From assembly GCA_035772735.1 (NCBI GenBank), contig JASDFA010000003.1, positions 159,333,001 to 159,397,000 on the forward strand: DNA of 64,000 nt. The letters run 5' to 3'. The notes under the pieces are model-generated. The model saw only the letters and a list, made by a program, of their open reading frames with translations, ran no database searches and was not told the DNA's origin. Shown here piece by piece: positions 46,343-56,986 of the stretch; positions within the stretch are counted from its first letter, which is position 1; each line of letters starts with the position of its first letter. This DNA is from Datura wrightii (taxonomy: Eukaryota > Streptophyta > Magnoliopsida > Solanales > Solanaceae). The translations under genes were made by a program, and so were the position numbers.

Positions 46343-47752
46343 TGTTCGGTTTGTTTCGCAACTACACGCAAGTGCACGTGGTCGAACAAGTAGTAAAGTG
46401 GCTCAAGTAAGCCAAGTATCGATCCCACAGGGACTGGACTAAGGTATCAATCTAATCAAGTGTCAATAAACTTTAACTCAAAACTGCAGACAGCAGTGTG
46501 AAGAAGATTTTGATATTTTGTTTTCTAATTTTATACTAAGTCTAAAACGAATATACAATTTGAGTCTGAACTATAAGTATGAGCATGCTGAGGTTAAAAT
46601 GAACATGTAGATAAATAAATTATCGATACAATTTGATTAATCTTTCCTCTGGTTGCTAGTCAAGAATTATTGCCTATGGATTAAAACTCTCGTATTTAAC
46701 CCAACTTAAGAATCATAAACCTTCCACCTACATTTCTGTGATAAAAAGAAATTCTTGTTCTAGCCATACAAAACCGATTTCTTAATTGACTAATACGACT
46801 TTCAGGTATATCTCTATCCTGAAGGTAAATCAATTCTCAATTTTTCCAAACTAAGAAAAGATCATATCCTATCAATTCACAACTTTCCAAGTTCTTGCTC
46901 TCTCAAGTGAAACCGGACTTTTTAGATATACATTAACATTGGCCACACATTAATGCAGTAAGAACAAGAATCAATAGAACAACCATGGAAGACAAGATGA
47001 AAAACCAATTGATCAATAATTACATTTCAATACAAATGTTTTTAACCTCAGCAAGAAGTGAATTTAGCCACTCATTTGTGGATTAAACATCGTTAAATGA
47101 GTGTAAATCATACAAACAATTGAAATAAAGAAGAAAGAGATAGAGAAGAACCCTAAGAATTTCGTCCCCTCAACTGCCTGTAACCCACGTTCTTGCTCAA
47201 CCAAGTCAGCATAATTAAAAATAAACCTAAGTGTGCTATTTATACTAGTGGAAATTTTTTTCGGAATAACAAGCAACATGTCACGGAGTGCATCGCGGAG
47301 CACTGCCTCCATGACATGCCACCAACGCGGACCCTTACTGGAATCCGGTCGTCCAGGTATTTAAGCCCAACGTGGCACGGCGTGCAACGCGGGGCTAGGC
47401 CAACGTGCCACGGCCCCAACACGCACCTTCACTTGAATTTGGCTCATCTTCAGCATCTGGGCAGAATGCATCCGACGATGGCAGCGTGACACGACTCCAT
47501 CGCGGAGCCCCTTTAATTCATGCTTTCCTAGGCCTTTTCCTTGCTCGCTTCCGAGTCCAATCACGATGTCTCCCAACATGCATCTTAGCTTCATAAAATT
47601 ATATTTTTCCTGCAAAACAACGCTAATCATGTTGGTTAGTATAAATTTACATTTGACTACAATTCACATGAGAATGCACAAACATCAATAGATAAACAAG
47701 ACAAAATGACGCATTTGAGTATCACTTGGGCATATAAATCTGCCCAAGATCA
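46343..47752 (-). repeat. 5' LTR of the Athila-like element
   Basis: Pair of 38183-39591. A minus-strand TATAAATA lies at 47237-47244. Confidence 0.94.
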
Positions 47753-47757
47753 GACCG
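47753..47757 (+). other. Target site duplication GACCG (right)
   Basis: Equals 38178-38182. Confidence 0.92.
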
Positions 47758-48179
47758 CACACCTTCTTATGCTATATCATTTCATGATATAGATTCAGGC
47801 CATCAGGATCAACCTCGTTGTTAGATACGCTCCTCCCTCTCTTAGCTTCTAGTGGTGAGTCCTCATCTTTCGTGGACGTAATTTATGTTCATATTTTCTT
47901 ATGTTTCAGTTATCAGATTTTAGGAGTTAGCTAGGGGCTTGTCCCAACAACTCATTAGTTTAGTAGAAGGATTTCAGACTTGTCTAGATAGATTTTGCCT
48001 TGTATCAAAGTGTTGTTACAATTGTACTTATGGTTTCTATTAGACCCTTTTCGCTTATTTATGTTGTTGGTTGTTTATATTGCTAAGTGATATGCTATGA
48101 TTATGCCGTGGGTCGACTTGGAGTCTTTCGAGGTTTCTTGTCTCGTGTTACAGCTAGGGTGTAAACTCGGATTGTGACA
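47758..48179 (+). repeat. Gypsy 5' LTR, second part
   Basis: Continues the left LTR after the nested insertion; aligns with 52947-53370. Contains the palindrome TATATCATTTCATGATATA near 47773. Ends CGGATTGTGACA. Confidence 0.9.
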
Positions 48180-48183
48180 AACT

Positions 48184-48195
48184 TGGCTTCTGAGC
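48184..48195 (+). other. Degenerate primer binding site (initiator Met tRNA)
   Basis: TGGCTTCTGAGC matches TGGTATCAGAGC at 9 of 12 bases and lies four bases from the LTR end, the expected place. Confidence 0.6.
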
Positions 48196-48394
48196 GAAGG
48201 TTTAGAGTGTCATAGAGTGTCTGAAAGCCGCGTTAAGTAGAGTCTTCTTCATGGGTGTGAAGCGCGTCACACTTATGAAGAAGAGGCTACGAGACATTTA
48301 GGAATGTTCTCTTTTCTTCATGATTCTTATCGTGCGTAGAGTATGGAACTCTAACAGTTCTGTCCCTTACTTGTGCGTTACGCGCTCACAGATA

Positions 48395-49560
48395 ATGCCT
48401 CTAAGAAGAGCAAATAGAAGAAGACATGGTAATGGCCGCTAGCAGGTACCACCAACCCCGACGAACCTATTGGATGATCATGTTACTCATGTCGAGTTTC
48501 AAACAGCCATTCATATGTTGGCGCAGACCTTGACCACCCAGGCTAACCAGCAGGCGATGGCTCGTGTCCCCCATAATGGAAATGAAGCGGCGACAAGGAT
48601 AAGAGATTTTCTCCAGATGAACCCACCCGAATTCTTAGGGTCAAAGGTGGATGAGGACCCGTACGAATTCTTAGAAGAGATTAAGAAGATTACTCATATC
48701 ATGGGAGTGACGGGGAATGAGAGCGCAGACTTAGCCACCTACCAGTTAAAGGGAGTTGCTTATATCTGATAGTTTCAGTGGAGGGACAATCGGGGAGTTG
48801 GAGCGGGTCCCAGAGGTTGGGATGAATTTATGACAGCATTCTTGGACAAGTTTTTCCCTCGGGAGTTGAGGGAGGCAAAGGCGGCGGAGTTCATTAACTT
48901 GAAATAGAATGACATGACTGTCCAGGAGTATGCATTGGAGTTTACTCGATTATCCAAGTATGCGTCGAAAATGGTAGTCGACCAGTGGGCCCGGGTGAGC
49001 AGGTTCATGAATGGAGTGTCAGACTCCTTGGTTAAGGAGCGCAGGACTACCATGTTACACCGGGACATAGACTTCCCGTGCTTGGTGATATTTGCTCAAT
49101 AGATGGAAGAAGAACAGGTGAAGGAAAGAGAGAGGGAGGCCAAGAGGGCTAGGAAGAGAGATCTAGAGTCCTCCCAGTAGAGGTCGAGTGGAGGACATCA
49201 CTCAAGTTACCAGCAGAAATCATCAGCCCCAGCACCTTCGATAGCCAGTGTTCCGTATAAGCTCAAAGTAAGGGAGATTACGTACCATTGTGTATGAGTT
49301 GTGGAAAGCACCATTTGGGAGTATGCATGGCTGGCTTGAATGTTTGTTTTTGGTGCGTCAAGGTAGGCCATAAGCACCGAGATTGCGCAACGGCTAAGCA
49401 AGGCGAGAGTAGATTCTCGGCCACCTCTTCAGCAACTCCAATAGCCCGCTCGTTTCAGTAGGGTACATCCTCTAACCCAGGAGGCGAACATCGTCAAAAC
49501 CGCTCCTATGCCATAGCAACACATCAGGATAAGGGCAAGGCGCCAGTAGTGGCCCCAGGT
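48395..49560 (+). pseudogene. Gypsy gag (Tekay/Del-like), riddled with stops
   Basis: From the ATG at 48395 the frame reads MPLRRANRRRHGNGR, a TAG (48440), then QVPPTPTNLLDDHV, VEFQTAIHMLAQTL, IRDFLQMNPPEFLGSKVDED, IMGVTGNESADLATYQLKG, stops at 48767 and 48770, FFPRELREAKAAEF, TAG (48905), MTVQEYALEFTRLSKYA, DFPCLVIFAQ, TAG (49100), and TAG (49178). A shift near 49260 leads to a zinc knuckle CFWCVKVGHKHRDC at 49344-49386. This is the retrotransposon_gag/CCHC layout of chromovirus-type Gypsy elements. No pol follows. Confidence 0.88.
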
Positions 49561-50490
49561 ATGTATTGAATCTTCTGTGCCTTGTATATGTTTCCAACCT
49601 CTATATTGAACAAGAAGCTCTGTTGTGAACTTGACAAGAGATTGTTGATGTGTAATGTGAGTAGCTGTTAGTGTAAGGCTTGTGGTGAAGGTTAGAAGTG
49701 AAAGAGGAGTTAAGAATTAGTACTTTAGTTGGTCATGAAGAAGGATTTGGGAACCCTAGGATGATTACTTTAAGCTAAGGGGGAGATAGTGAGTATGTGA
49801 AGTAAGTTGGACCTTGAGAATGCTCATAAAGGGCTTTCAGCCTTAGCAGTTGCAGTATGCCGATCTATTCAAAGTTCAAATATTTCCCTTGTGTTTCAGT
49901 TGAAGTTAAAATGGTGTCCATTACTATGTGCAGATTCCCGAGGTCTAGAGGTAACCACTTCAGACAGTGATGCCAATCTTGCTCTATGAGTCCTTTATGC
50001 TCATTTTCAAGTTATGAATCAATTATGTGTGTTAATTCATGTTTTCTGGTGTAGTCAGCTCTAACTCAGTCTATAGAAGTTGCTTAATAGTTCAGTAGAA
50101 CCAGGCTATCTAATGTATGTGCTCAATTTTAGATGTCGGGAATGACTTGTGCTCATGAAATCCTTACTCTCAGTTAGATTAGATATCGTGAATGCTAGCT
50201 TAGTATCAGGAAGCGATTTGAGAATGAAGGTTTAGTCCACAGCAGTTCCGTGCCAGATAAGGGAGGGGGAGAATCCTTTTCATTGTCCTATCTAGTTCTA
50301 TGTTGGTTCCATGTCTTTCGGTGTCTTTTATGCCATGGTATGAATGTTCGATGTGAATATTTAGTTTCGAAGTATAAGGTTGGTCTGGAGTCAGATACTC
50401 CGTTGGTGTTAGCTGGAATTGATTGATTTTGGGATTTCAGTTCTGTTCCTATCTTTTCAGTATGTTCAGCCAACATTCAAGGACGAATGT
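49560..50490. other. Gypsy interior lacking pol
   Basis: About 930 bases between gag and the polypurine tract. No protease, RT or integrase motif on either strand. The ORF 49807-49989 shows no domain. Confidence 0.7.
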
Positions 50491-50506
50491 TCCAAGGGGG
50501 AGATAT
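50491..50506 (+). other. Gypsy polypurine tract
   Basis: TCCAAGGGGGAGATAT directly before the 3' LTR start TGTAACACCCC. Confidence 0.85.
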
Positions 50507-53370
50507 TGTAACACCCCAAAAAGTTTCCAAGATTTAGAACCGGAGTTTGAAAATATGCCCAGCAGAAAGTTTCAGCAGTGCCTCTGAACGACTCGTACGA
50601 CGGGTCATTGGTTGCTCTAAGGGGTTGTGGAAACAGTCGTGGTGAGATTTCAGGATGGGCTACTGGGAAGGAATGAGCCCAGAAATGACTCATTGGTCTC
50701 TCTGACGGGTCGTTGTATGTGGCCGTGGGTTGGATCTTAGGGTTCCAGGTGGTAGCAACGGATGGAGACAATGGGCTGTTGGAAGTTGTAACGGTCCATT
50801 GTATCGATCATTGGAAGGAAGGTGAAGGAGGGACCAGTGGTGGCAACGGAAGGAATAACGAGTCATTGGTTCTAGCAATGACTCATCGTGTCAATCATTG
50901 TTGGGCCACCAGTCAAGAATCAGTGCAACCAACGGAAGGTTCTACTGGGTCGTTAGAGGTAACAACGACCCGTCCTGTCGGTCATTATTTGGAGAAGCTG
51001 AAAGTTCGAGGATTTCCAATGCATCTAACGGATGGAGACGACGGGTCATTGTATGAGACAATGACTCATCCTGAGGGTCGTTGGTTCCAGTTCAGAAAAT
51101 TTTCAGGTTTTTCCCAGGGGCAGTTTGGTAAAATCCCATGCTTTCAGCTTTGAAGTGACGTCGTTTTAAGTATTATTTGAAACATTTTTAAGGGTTTTCT
51201 GAGCCTAATCTCTTATTTCCTCAAGATATTCTCCCAAACCCTTCTTCCTAATCTCTTGCAAAATTCAAGGATTCTTCAAGAGATTCCTTCAAGGGATTCA
51301 AGGTGTGATTCCGAGTGAGAAATTCCTTTTATCAGGTATGCGGGCTTTTCAACAAGGATATTATTTCATCCTTTTTTCCCTAAATATTTTATTAAAAATC
51401 CAATTTCAATCAATCTAGAAAAGCATGACCTAAGGTTTGTGTGATGGGTAAATTCTTCTATATTTTTCTTAAATGCTAAAATCTACGCGATTATGAATTT
51501 AATTAGGATATAAATTAATGGGTTATCTTGAATTGTGGGTTTGATGATGGAAGTGCATGAATGTGGAATGTTCTTCATAAATTGACTTGAGTATTAAATG
51601 GGACTTTGTTATTGTTCACTTAATTATCATAGTAGTTCATGACCATGATTAAATTGTGTGAATATTGTATGACTACCCCTAATGACCCGATTATGCCATT
51701 AATAGCTATGTTGAGATGAGTTGGAGTTTATGGGCTTGAACAATTGAAAGTAAATCATGTATTATCACTATGTTTGCGATGGAATTGATTGGGTATGAGG
51801 TGAATCAATGATAATGGCCTAATTATTACATCTCTCTCATGAATTGGAGTAAATTATGAAATGGGTCTCATGATATGAATATGTGGGCTCCTCCCATGAT
51901 TTATGTTGTAAATGGTGAAGTATGAGTTGAATGTATGGGTTGTTCATAAATCTAAATAAATGAAGCCATGTATCTTTGATAAAGTATGAATTGGACCCAT
52001 AAACCATGCATGACCCTGTGCTACATGATTAGTGAGATGAACTCGGAATTTCCTAATATTGTAAAAGTATAATGCATGTGAAACTATAGAATGCTCGTTA
52101 GTGTAAGATGCCTGAAGAAATTGTTGATTTGACTTTATGATGAGGTGAATTATGATGATAAAGAATGAGTATGATATTGCAACTGTTGGGCTTGTTGTTA
52201 TTAGAAAGTAGCCCTATCCTGTCGAAAAGAATGTTGTATGATGAAAATCAGTTAATGTCCTTGTCTCTGATTAGCTGTTGCAAATTTAGATTAGCATTAG
52301 TCAATCGGGACTCTCATTAGTGAGAACGTTTTCCTAGTCAGTCGGAACTCTCATTAGCGAGAATGTTTCCTTAGTCGGTCAGGACTCTCATTAGTCGAGA
52401 ATGTTTCCCTAGCCAGTCGGTACTTTCATTAGCGGAGAATGTTTCCTTAGTCAGTTGAGACTCTCATTAGTAGAGAATATTTCCCTACTCAGTCGGAACC
52501 CTTATTAGTTGAGTCCTTGATCAGTCAGTGATTCCTTAGCTCAGTTTGGACTCTCCATAATAGAGGATGACTCTCTTAATAATGTTATTAGCATAGATCG
52601 GTCCTGAATGATCCAGAATTCAAGTTTATGATAGACTTAAAGTATTGGAAATCAGTCTCAAATATCAGTAGTGATCCAGTTCAGGGCGTGATGCTAAATT
52701 CAGATTTCAACACTTATTAAATGTTCAGAACGTGACACTTATGTATGAGTTCGATGATGTTGTATAAAGTGAGATCCAAGGGAAAGTTTCATGTATATAT
52801 ATGTGTATGTGAATCATAAGAGGGTAGTGGCATTGTTGAAGCAGTTATGTTGATATATTTGATAAATTCATTATTGTATATTTGTTATTTAATTATTTAT
52901 GTTATCCCACGTGCTCAGTACATTCCAAGTACTGTCCACACGGCTTTTTGTGCTATATCATTTCATGATATAAATTCAGGTCATCAGACTCAACCTCGTG
53001 GTTAGATACGCTCCGCCCTCTCTCAGCTGCTAATGGTGAGTCCTCATCTTCCGAGGACGTGATTTATGTTCATATTTTCTTATGTTTCAGTTTTCAGATT
53101 TTAGTAGTTAGCTGGGGGCTTGTCCCAACAACTAATCAGTTTGGTAGAAGACTTTCAGACTTGTCTAGATGGATTCAGCATTGTATCAAAGTATTGTTAC
53201 AATTGTACTTATGGTTTCTATTAGACCTTTGTAGTTAGCTTCCGCTTATTTATGTTGTTGGTCGTTTCTATTGCTAAATGATATACTATGATTATGCCAT
53301 GGGTCGTCTTGGAGCCTTTCAGGGTTTCTTGTCTCGTGTTATGGCTAGGGTATAAACTCGGGTCATGACA
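50507..53370 (+). repeat. Gypsy 3' LTR (2,864 bp)
   Basis: Starts TGTAACACCCC, ends GGTCATGACA, followed by GTTAA. It is visibly more diverged from the left LTR than the Athila-like LTRs are from each other, fitting an older insertion. Confidence 0.92.
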
Positions 53371-53375
53371 GTTAA
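53371..53375 (+). other. Target site duplication GTTAA (right)
   Basis: Equals 35280-35284. Confidence 0.85.
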
Positions 53376-54780
53376 AAGTCTAAGTGGGAGACTATTGGGA
53401 TAGATACTATTAACCATAGATTATATACTATTAACCATGTGTTTAGATATAGTATTTATTATAGAATAATTGTTTATTCAATTTTAATATAGATTTAAAT
53501 AGATCATATATTTATCGATGTGTCCTTTACTTATATAGTAGATGATTTAGTGTATAGAGTTTAGCTTATACATGAAAGATTAAATCATCAGTTCTTATAA
53601 GTATAAAGTTTATATATGTTCACAATCTAAGATGAAAATTGGACAAATTCATCGGTACGATTGTAACACAAGATTAAATATAATTTATCTTGATTATGGA
53701 AATGGTATAACTCCAACTTCTTGTGCTAGTACATTTTGTATGTATTGAACGGATCAAGTAGAGATAAGTATTTTACCTGACTTAATAAAACAAATTCTCT
53801 AGATCATAAATGTATTTATACTCTTAATCTTTATATAATTATTATGATCAATGTAATTTGTTTGTTGTTTTGATATATCAAAGGGTGAAGCTTGAGCTTT
53901 CAAGAGTTAAAATGTTTCCGATAGGTTGGATGATGACAAATGATATTTTTGAAATAATAATTAGTTGATGAAATCCATGTCTCGGCCTTGAGATTGATGA
54001 TACCCCTTTATGATTGCTTATAAGTTTTCATGTGAAAACCCTTTAGATGGATTTAGTATCCGTCACATGAAATAAGTTAAGCGTTTGAATAAAGGATTAA
54101 ATTAATCAATGAATTAAATATTCAAAAATTTAATTCAATTGATTGGTATCAGTAATCTTAACATGGGGAGTTAAATAATAATGAATTATTTTGAAATTAT
54201 ACCGCGGAGTACAATTACAATTTTTAGTGGTATAATCTGTAATTTATTATGGTATATTAATTCATTCATTTTGCGAATTAATACCATAATTGAAACCATC
54301 ACTAATTAAATCTGTGGTCCCTGCTATGCCTGATTAAGTAATGTACCTGGAAAGGAAGAAACCAGTTTAAAACCAGAAGGAAAGTTTGACTATTACTTGG
54401 AGAGAGATTCCTATACGTTTTGGGACCAGAGTTTTATACTCTAAAATGTGGTTATAAATAGGATTCTCTTCCTCTATGAAATATGATGAAGAACTTTGAC
54501 CTTTTTGAGAAGCAGTACTTTTCCACACAAGTATTCCCTACTCGGAGATTTTTGAGGCTATAGTAAAAGATCACAGACCTGGAGAACAAGTTTGACGATT
54601 TGTGCAAAAGCTTCAAGAGGTTTGATTCACGGTCACGCTTCAAGAGATAAGTATCGATTTTATGTTTGATTAATATCTATGGTAATGTGTTGTCTATATC
54701 ACATGCAAGTATGATCATGAATTATTTGCTTCCACTACGTATGGCTGTAATCTAATAGTTCTCGATGGATCTTCCAACGT
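53376..54780 (+). repeat. Remainder of the copia 3' LTR
   Basis: AAGTCTAAGTGGGAGACTATTGGGATAG repeats the polypurine tract and LTR start of 35205-35230, and the LTR body then continues (ATTAACCAT, TTTAGATATAGTA). The far end, around 54780, is an estimate; no target duplication was identified. The minus-strand ORF 54452-54643 is not supported. Confidence 0.6.
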
Positions 54781-54939
54781 AGGGTAGTTATTTTTTAGCA
54801 CAAATTTGTCCTTAATTTTTATGTAGCGTCACCTTACAAGCATAAAATTAAATGACCGACTCTCAATTTTAAATACCTCATTCCTTTATAATTTATTTGG
54901 ATGATAGTTACATATTGTACTTTATAATACGGAAAAAGG

Positions 54940-55575
54940 GCAAATATATCCATCAAAATTGCGATTTGGAGAGAATATATCTCTCATTAAAAAATTGGTG
55001 CATATATACCCTCGCTGTTTAAAAAATGGTACATATATATATACACACACACACACTCACTTGTCATCTAACAAATGATGCATATTTATCTTTTTTGTTA
55101 ATTGACCTATAGTTACTGAATTAAAAAAATGTGAAACTTATTTTTTTATTTCAAAAATGCCACGTGGCTTTGAAAAAATACCTCACTTATTTTTTTACCC
55201 TTCTAGACCTGACTCAAATGAAAATAATACCTCAATCCCTCTTCTACTCAGTTATAAAATGAGTTTGAAATAGATCTGATTAAAAGAGGAATTGAATTAT
55301 TTTTTAGTTGGTTTGGGTATGGAGGGGTAAAAAAGTAAGTAAAGTAACTTTTTAAAGTCATGTAACATTTTTAATTTAAAAAATCAGTTTCAAATTTTTA
55401 AAAATTTAGTTTGTTAACGAAAAAAATGGTAAATATGCATTATTGGTTAGACAATGAGGGTATATATGCACCATATGTTAAATAGTGATGGTATATATGC
55501 ATCACTTTTTTAAAAAGAGATATATCTATTGTAAATCGCAAAGTTAAAAGGTATATTGTTAAAATATGAATGATT
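54940..55575. mobile_element. Foldback / long inverted-repeat MITE (~635 bp)
   Basis: The two halves are reverse complements along almost their whole length, with a centre near 55255. Left words GGTGCATATATACCCTC, GATGCATATTTA and TTATTTTTTTACCC reappear on the complementary strand at 55480, 55435 and 55330. No ORF. Ends and target duplication are unclear. Copies of such foldbacks are common near plant genes and can yield small RNAs when transcribed. Confidence 0.7.
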
Positions 55576-56243
55576 AAGATTCTGACTTAAAATATAAACG
55601 AATTTAATAACACATTTAAATTATTACAATTAATTAATTATATTAAAGGTGTGTTCAGTACGAAAAAAATATAAGTTATTTAGGAAAAGATATTAGTTTT
55701 TTTTTATTCGATATAAAAGCAAAAAATATTAGACATTTGTATAATTCAAACAAAACATACTTTCATATTTTGATTAGTATTTCCAAAGAAAATAAAATTG
55801 TGTGCTATATGTGTAATAATTTTTCAATGAGCAGAGAAAATTTAAAAAATCCAAAGATATAAGAAGTTCTCAAGCATGATAAAATTTGTCAGCTATTAGC
55901 ACAAAGGTAACCGGAGAATTGTTTTTTATATTTTTATTAAAAAAAATAATTTTTTTATTTTTAAGAAATTTATTTTTTTCTTAAGAAAATATTTTTTTAA
56001 AAGTTTTGATCAATCAAGCACATTTTTTAATATTAAATCATAAGAGAAAAGGAAATGAAAATGTAGAGAGGAGAAAACTAAAGGAAGAAATTGTTTAAAA
56101 TGATAATAAAATGAAACACATGTTTAAAAATAAGAGCTCTAATGTGTCAACAACAAAATAATTTTTGAAAAAGATTACTATTATACCCCATAGAACCGCA
56201 TAACCCGCAATCCACCTGCCCTGCATCAATTTTAAAATTTTTA
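55576..56243. other. AT-rich intergenic DNA
   Basis: No gene, repeat boundary or RNA gene seen. Confidence 0.5.
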
Positions 56244-56904
56244 GGGAAAGTACACAAAATAGACCATAAACCTAAACTAATTACAAAAAAAAAAACTCCT
56301 TTCCATGCTAATTTCAAGAATACCCAGGTGGCCTAAATTATTTACTCGGATGCCTCCATTTTATTGCATGTGAATCTCTCTTCTTTCTCTTTTTTTTTAT
56401 TTTTTTATTTATTGCATTTGTCTTTTTCTCATTTGTTATTTTTATCTTTTTATTCTTTTTCTTCTATTTTTTTGTCCTTTCATTTATTACTTTTGTCTTC
56501 TTTTATCTTTTTGTCCCCTTTCATTTATCAGTTTTGAATTTTACTCATTTATTATTTTCATTCTTTTTGTCTCACTTTATCATTTATTATAGATGTCATT
56601 TGCTAACTTCTTTATTATTTATTTTCTATTTTTTTTAATTTTATTTTATTTTCTTCTTCTTCTTTTCTTTTTGTTTTTGTCTCTTAATTTTTTTCTTTGG
56701 TTAGTTTATCTTCTTTCTTCTTTTTTTTTTTCTCCTTTCTCTATTTTTATTTTTTAAAAAATAAATATATTAATTAATAATTTTTAGATGAATAAAATAT
56801 AAAATTTTAAATGATTAGACGATGATCTTTCTTATTGTTTTTTTTATTTCTCCTGTTGGCTCCTTTTTTTTGTTAGATTTATTTTTAATTCTTTTATTCA
56901 TTTT

Positions 56905-56923
56905 ATGATACCTTGCCAGTAAA

Positions 56924-56986
<63 letters not shown>

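Larger units (their letters stand above)
38183..47752 (-). mobile_element. Athila-like Gypsy element without RT/integrase, 9.6 kb
   Basis: LTRs 38183-39591 (1,409 bp) and 46343-47752 (1,410 bp) start TGTTCGGT and end AGATCA, flanked by GACCG. A tRNA-Asp primer site beside the right LTR gives minus-strand orientation. Order in that sense: gag, aspartic protease, a ~1.2-kb non-coding gap where RT, RNase H and integrase should be, a 3' ORF of the putative-plant-transposon type, polypurine tract, LTR. The two LTRs differ at roughly 35-40 positions by eye (~97% identical), so it is the youngest large insertion here. At 1.3e-8 substitutions per site per year that would be about one million years (assumed rate). 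Confidence 0.93.
35285..53370 (+). mobile_element. Gypsy element without pol, containing a nested insertion
   Basis: LTR termini are TGAAACACCCC (left copy) and TGTAACACCCC (right copy), both ending TGACA; the whole is flanked by GTTAA. The left LTR is 35285-38182 plus 47758-48179, split by an Athila-like element, and the right LTR is 50507-53370. The interior is only 2.3 kb: primer site, a decayed gag, ~950 non-coding bases and a polypurine tract. Gag resembles the Tekay/Del chromovirus type. No protease, RT, RNase H or integrase was found, so it is non-autonomous. Confidence 0.92.

Noticed and set aside
54452..54643. 63-aa minus-strand ORF
   Set aside because: Within the copia LTR remainder; no domain and no upstream signals.
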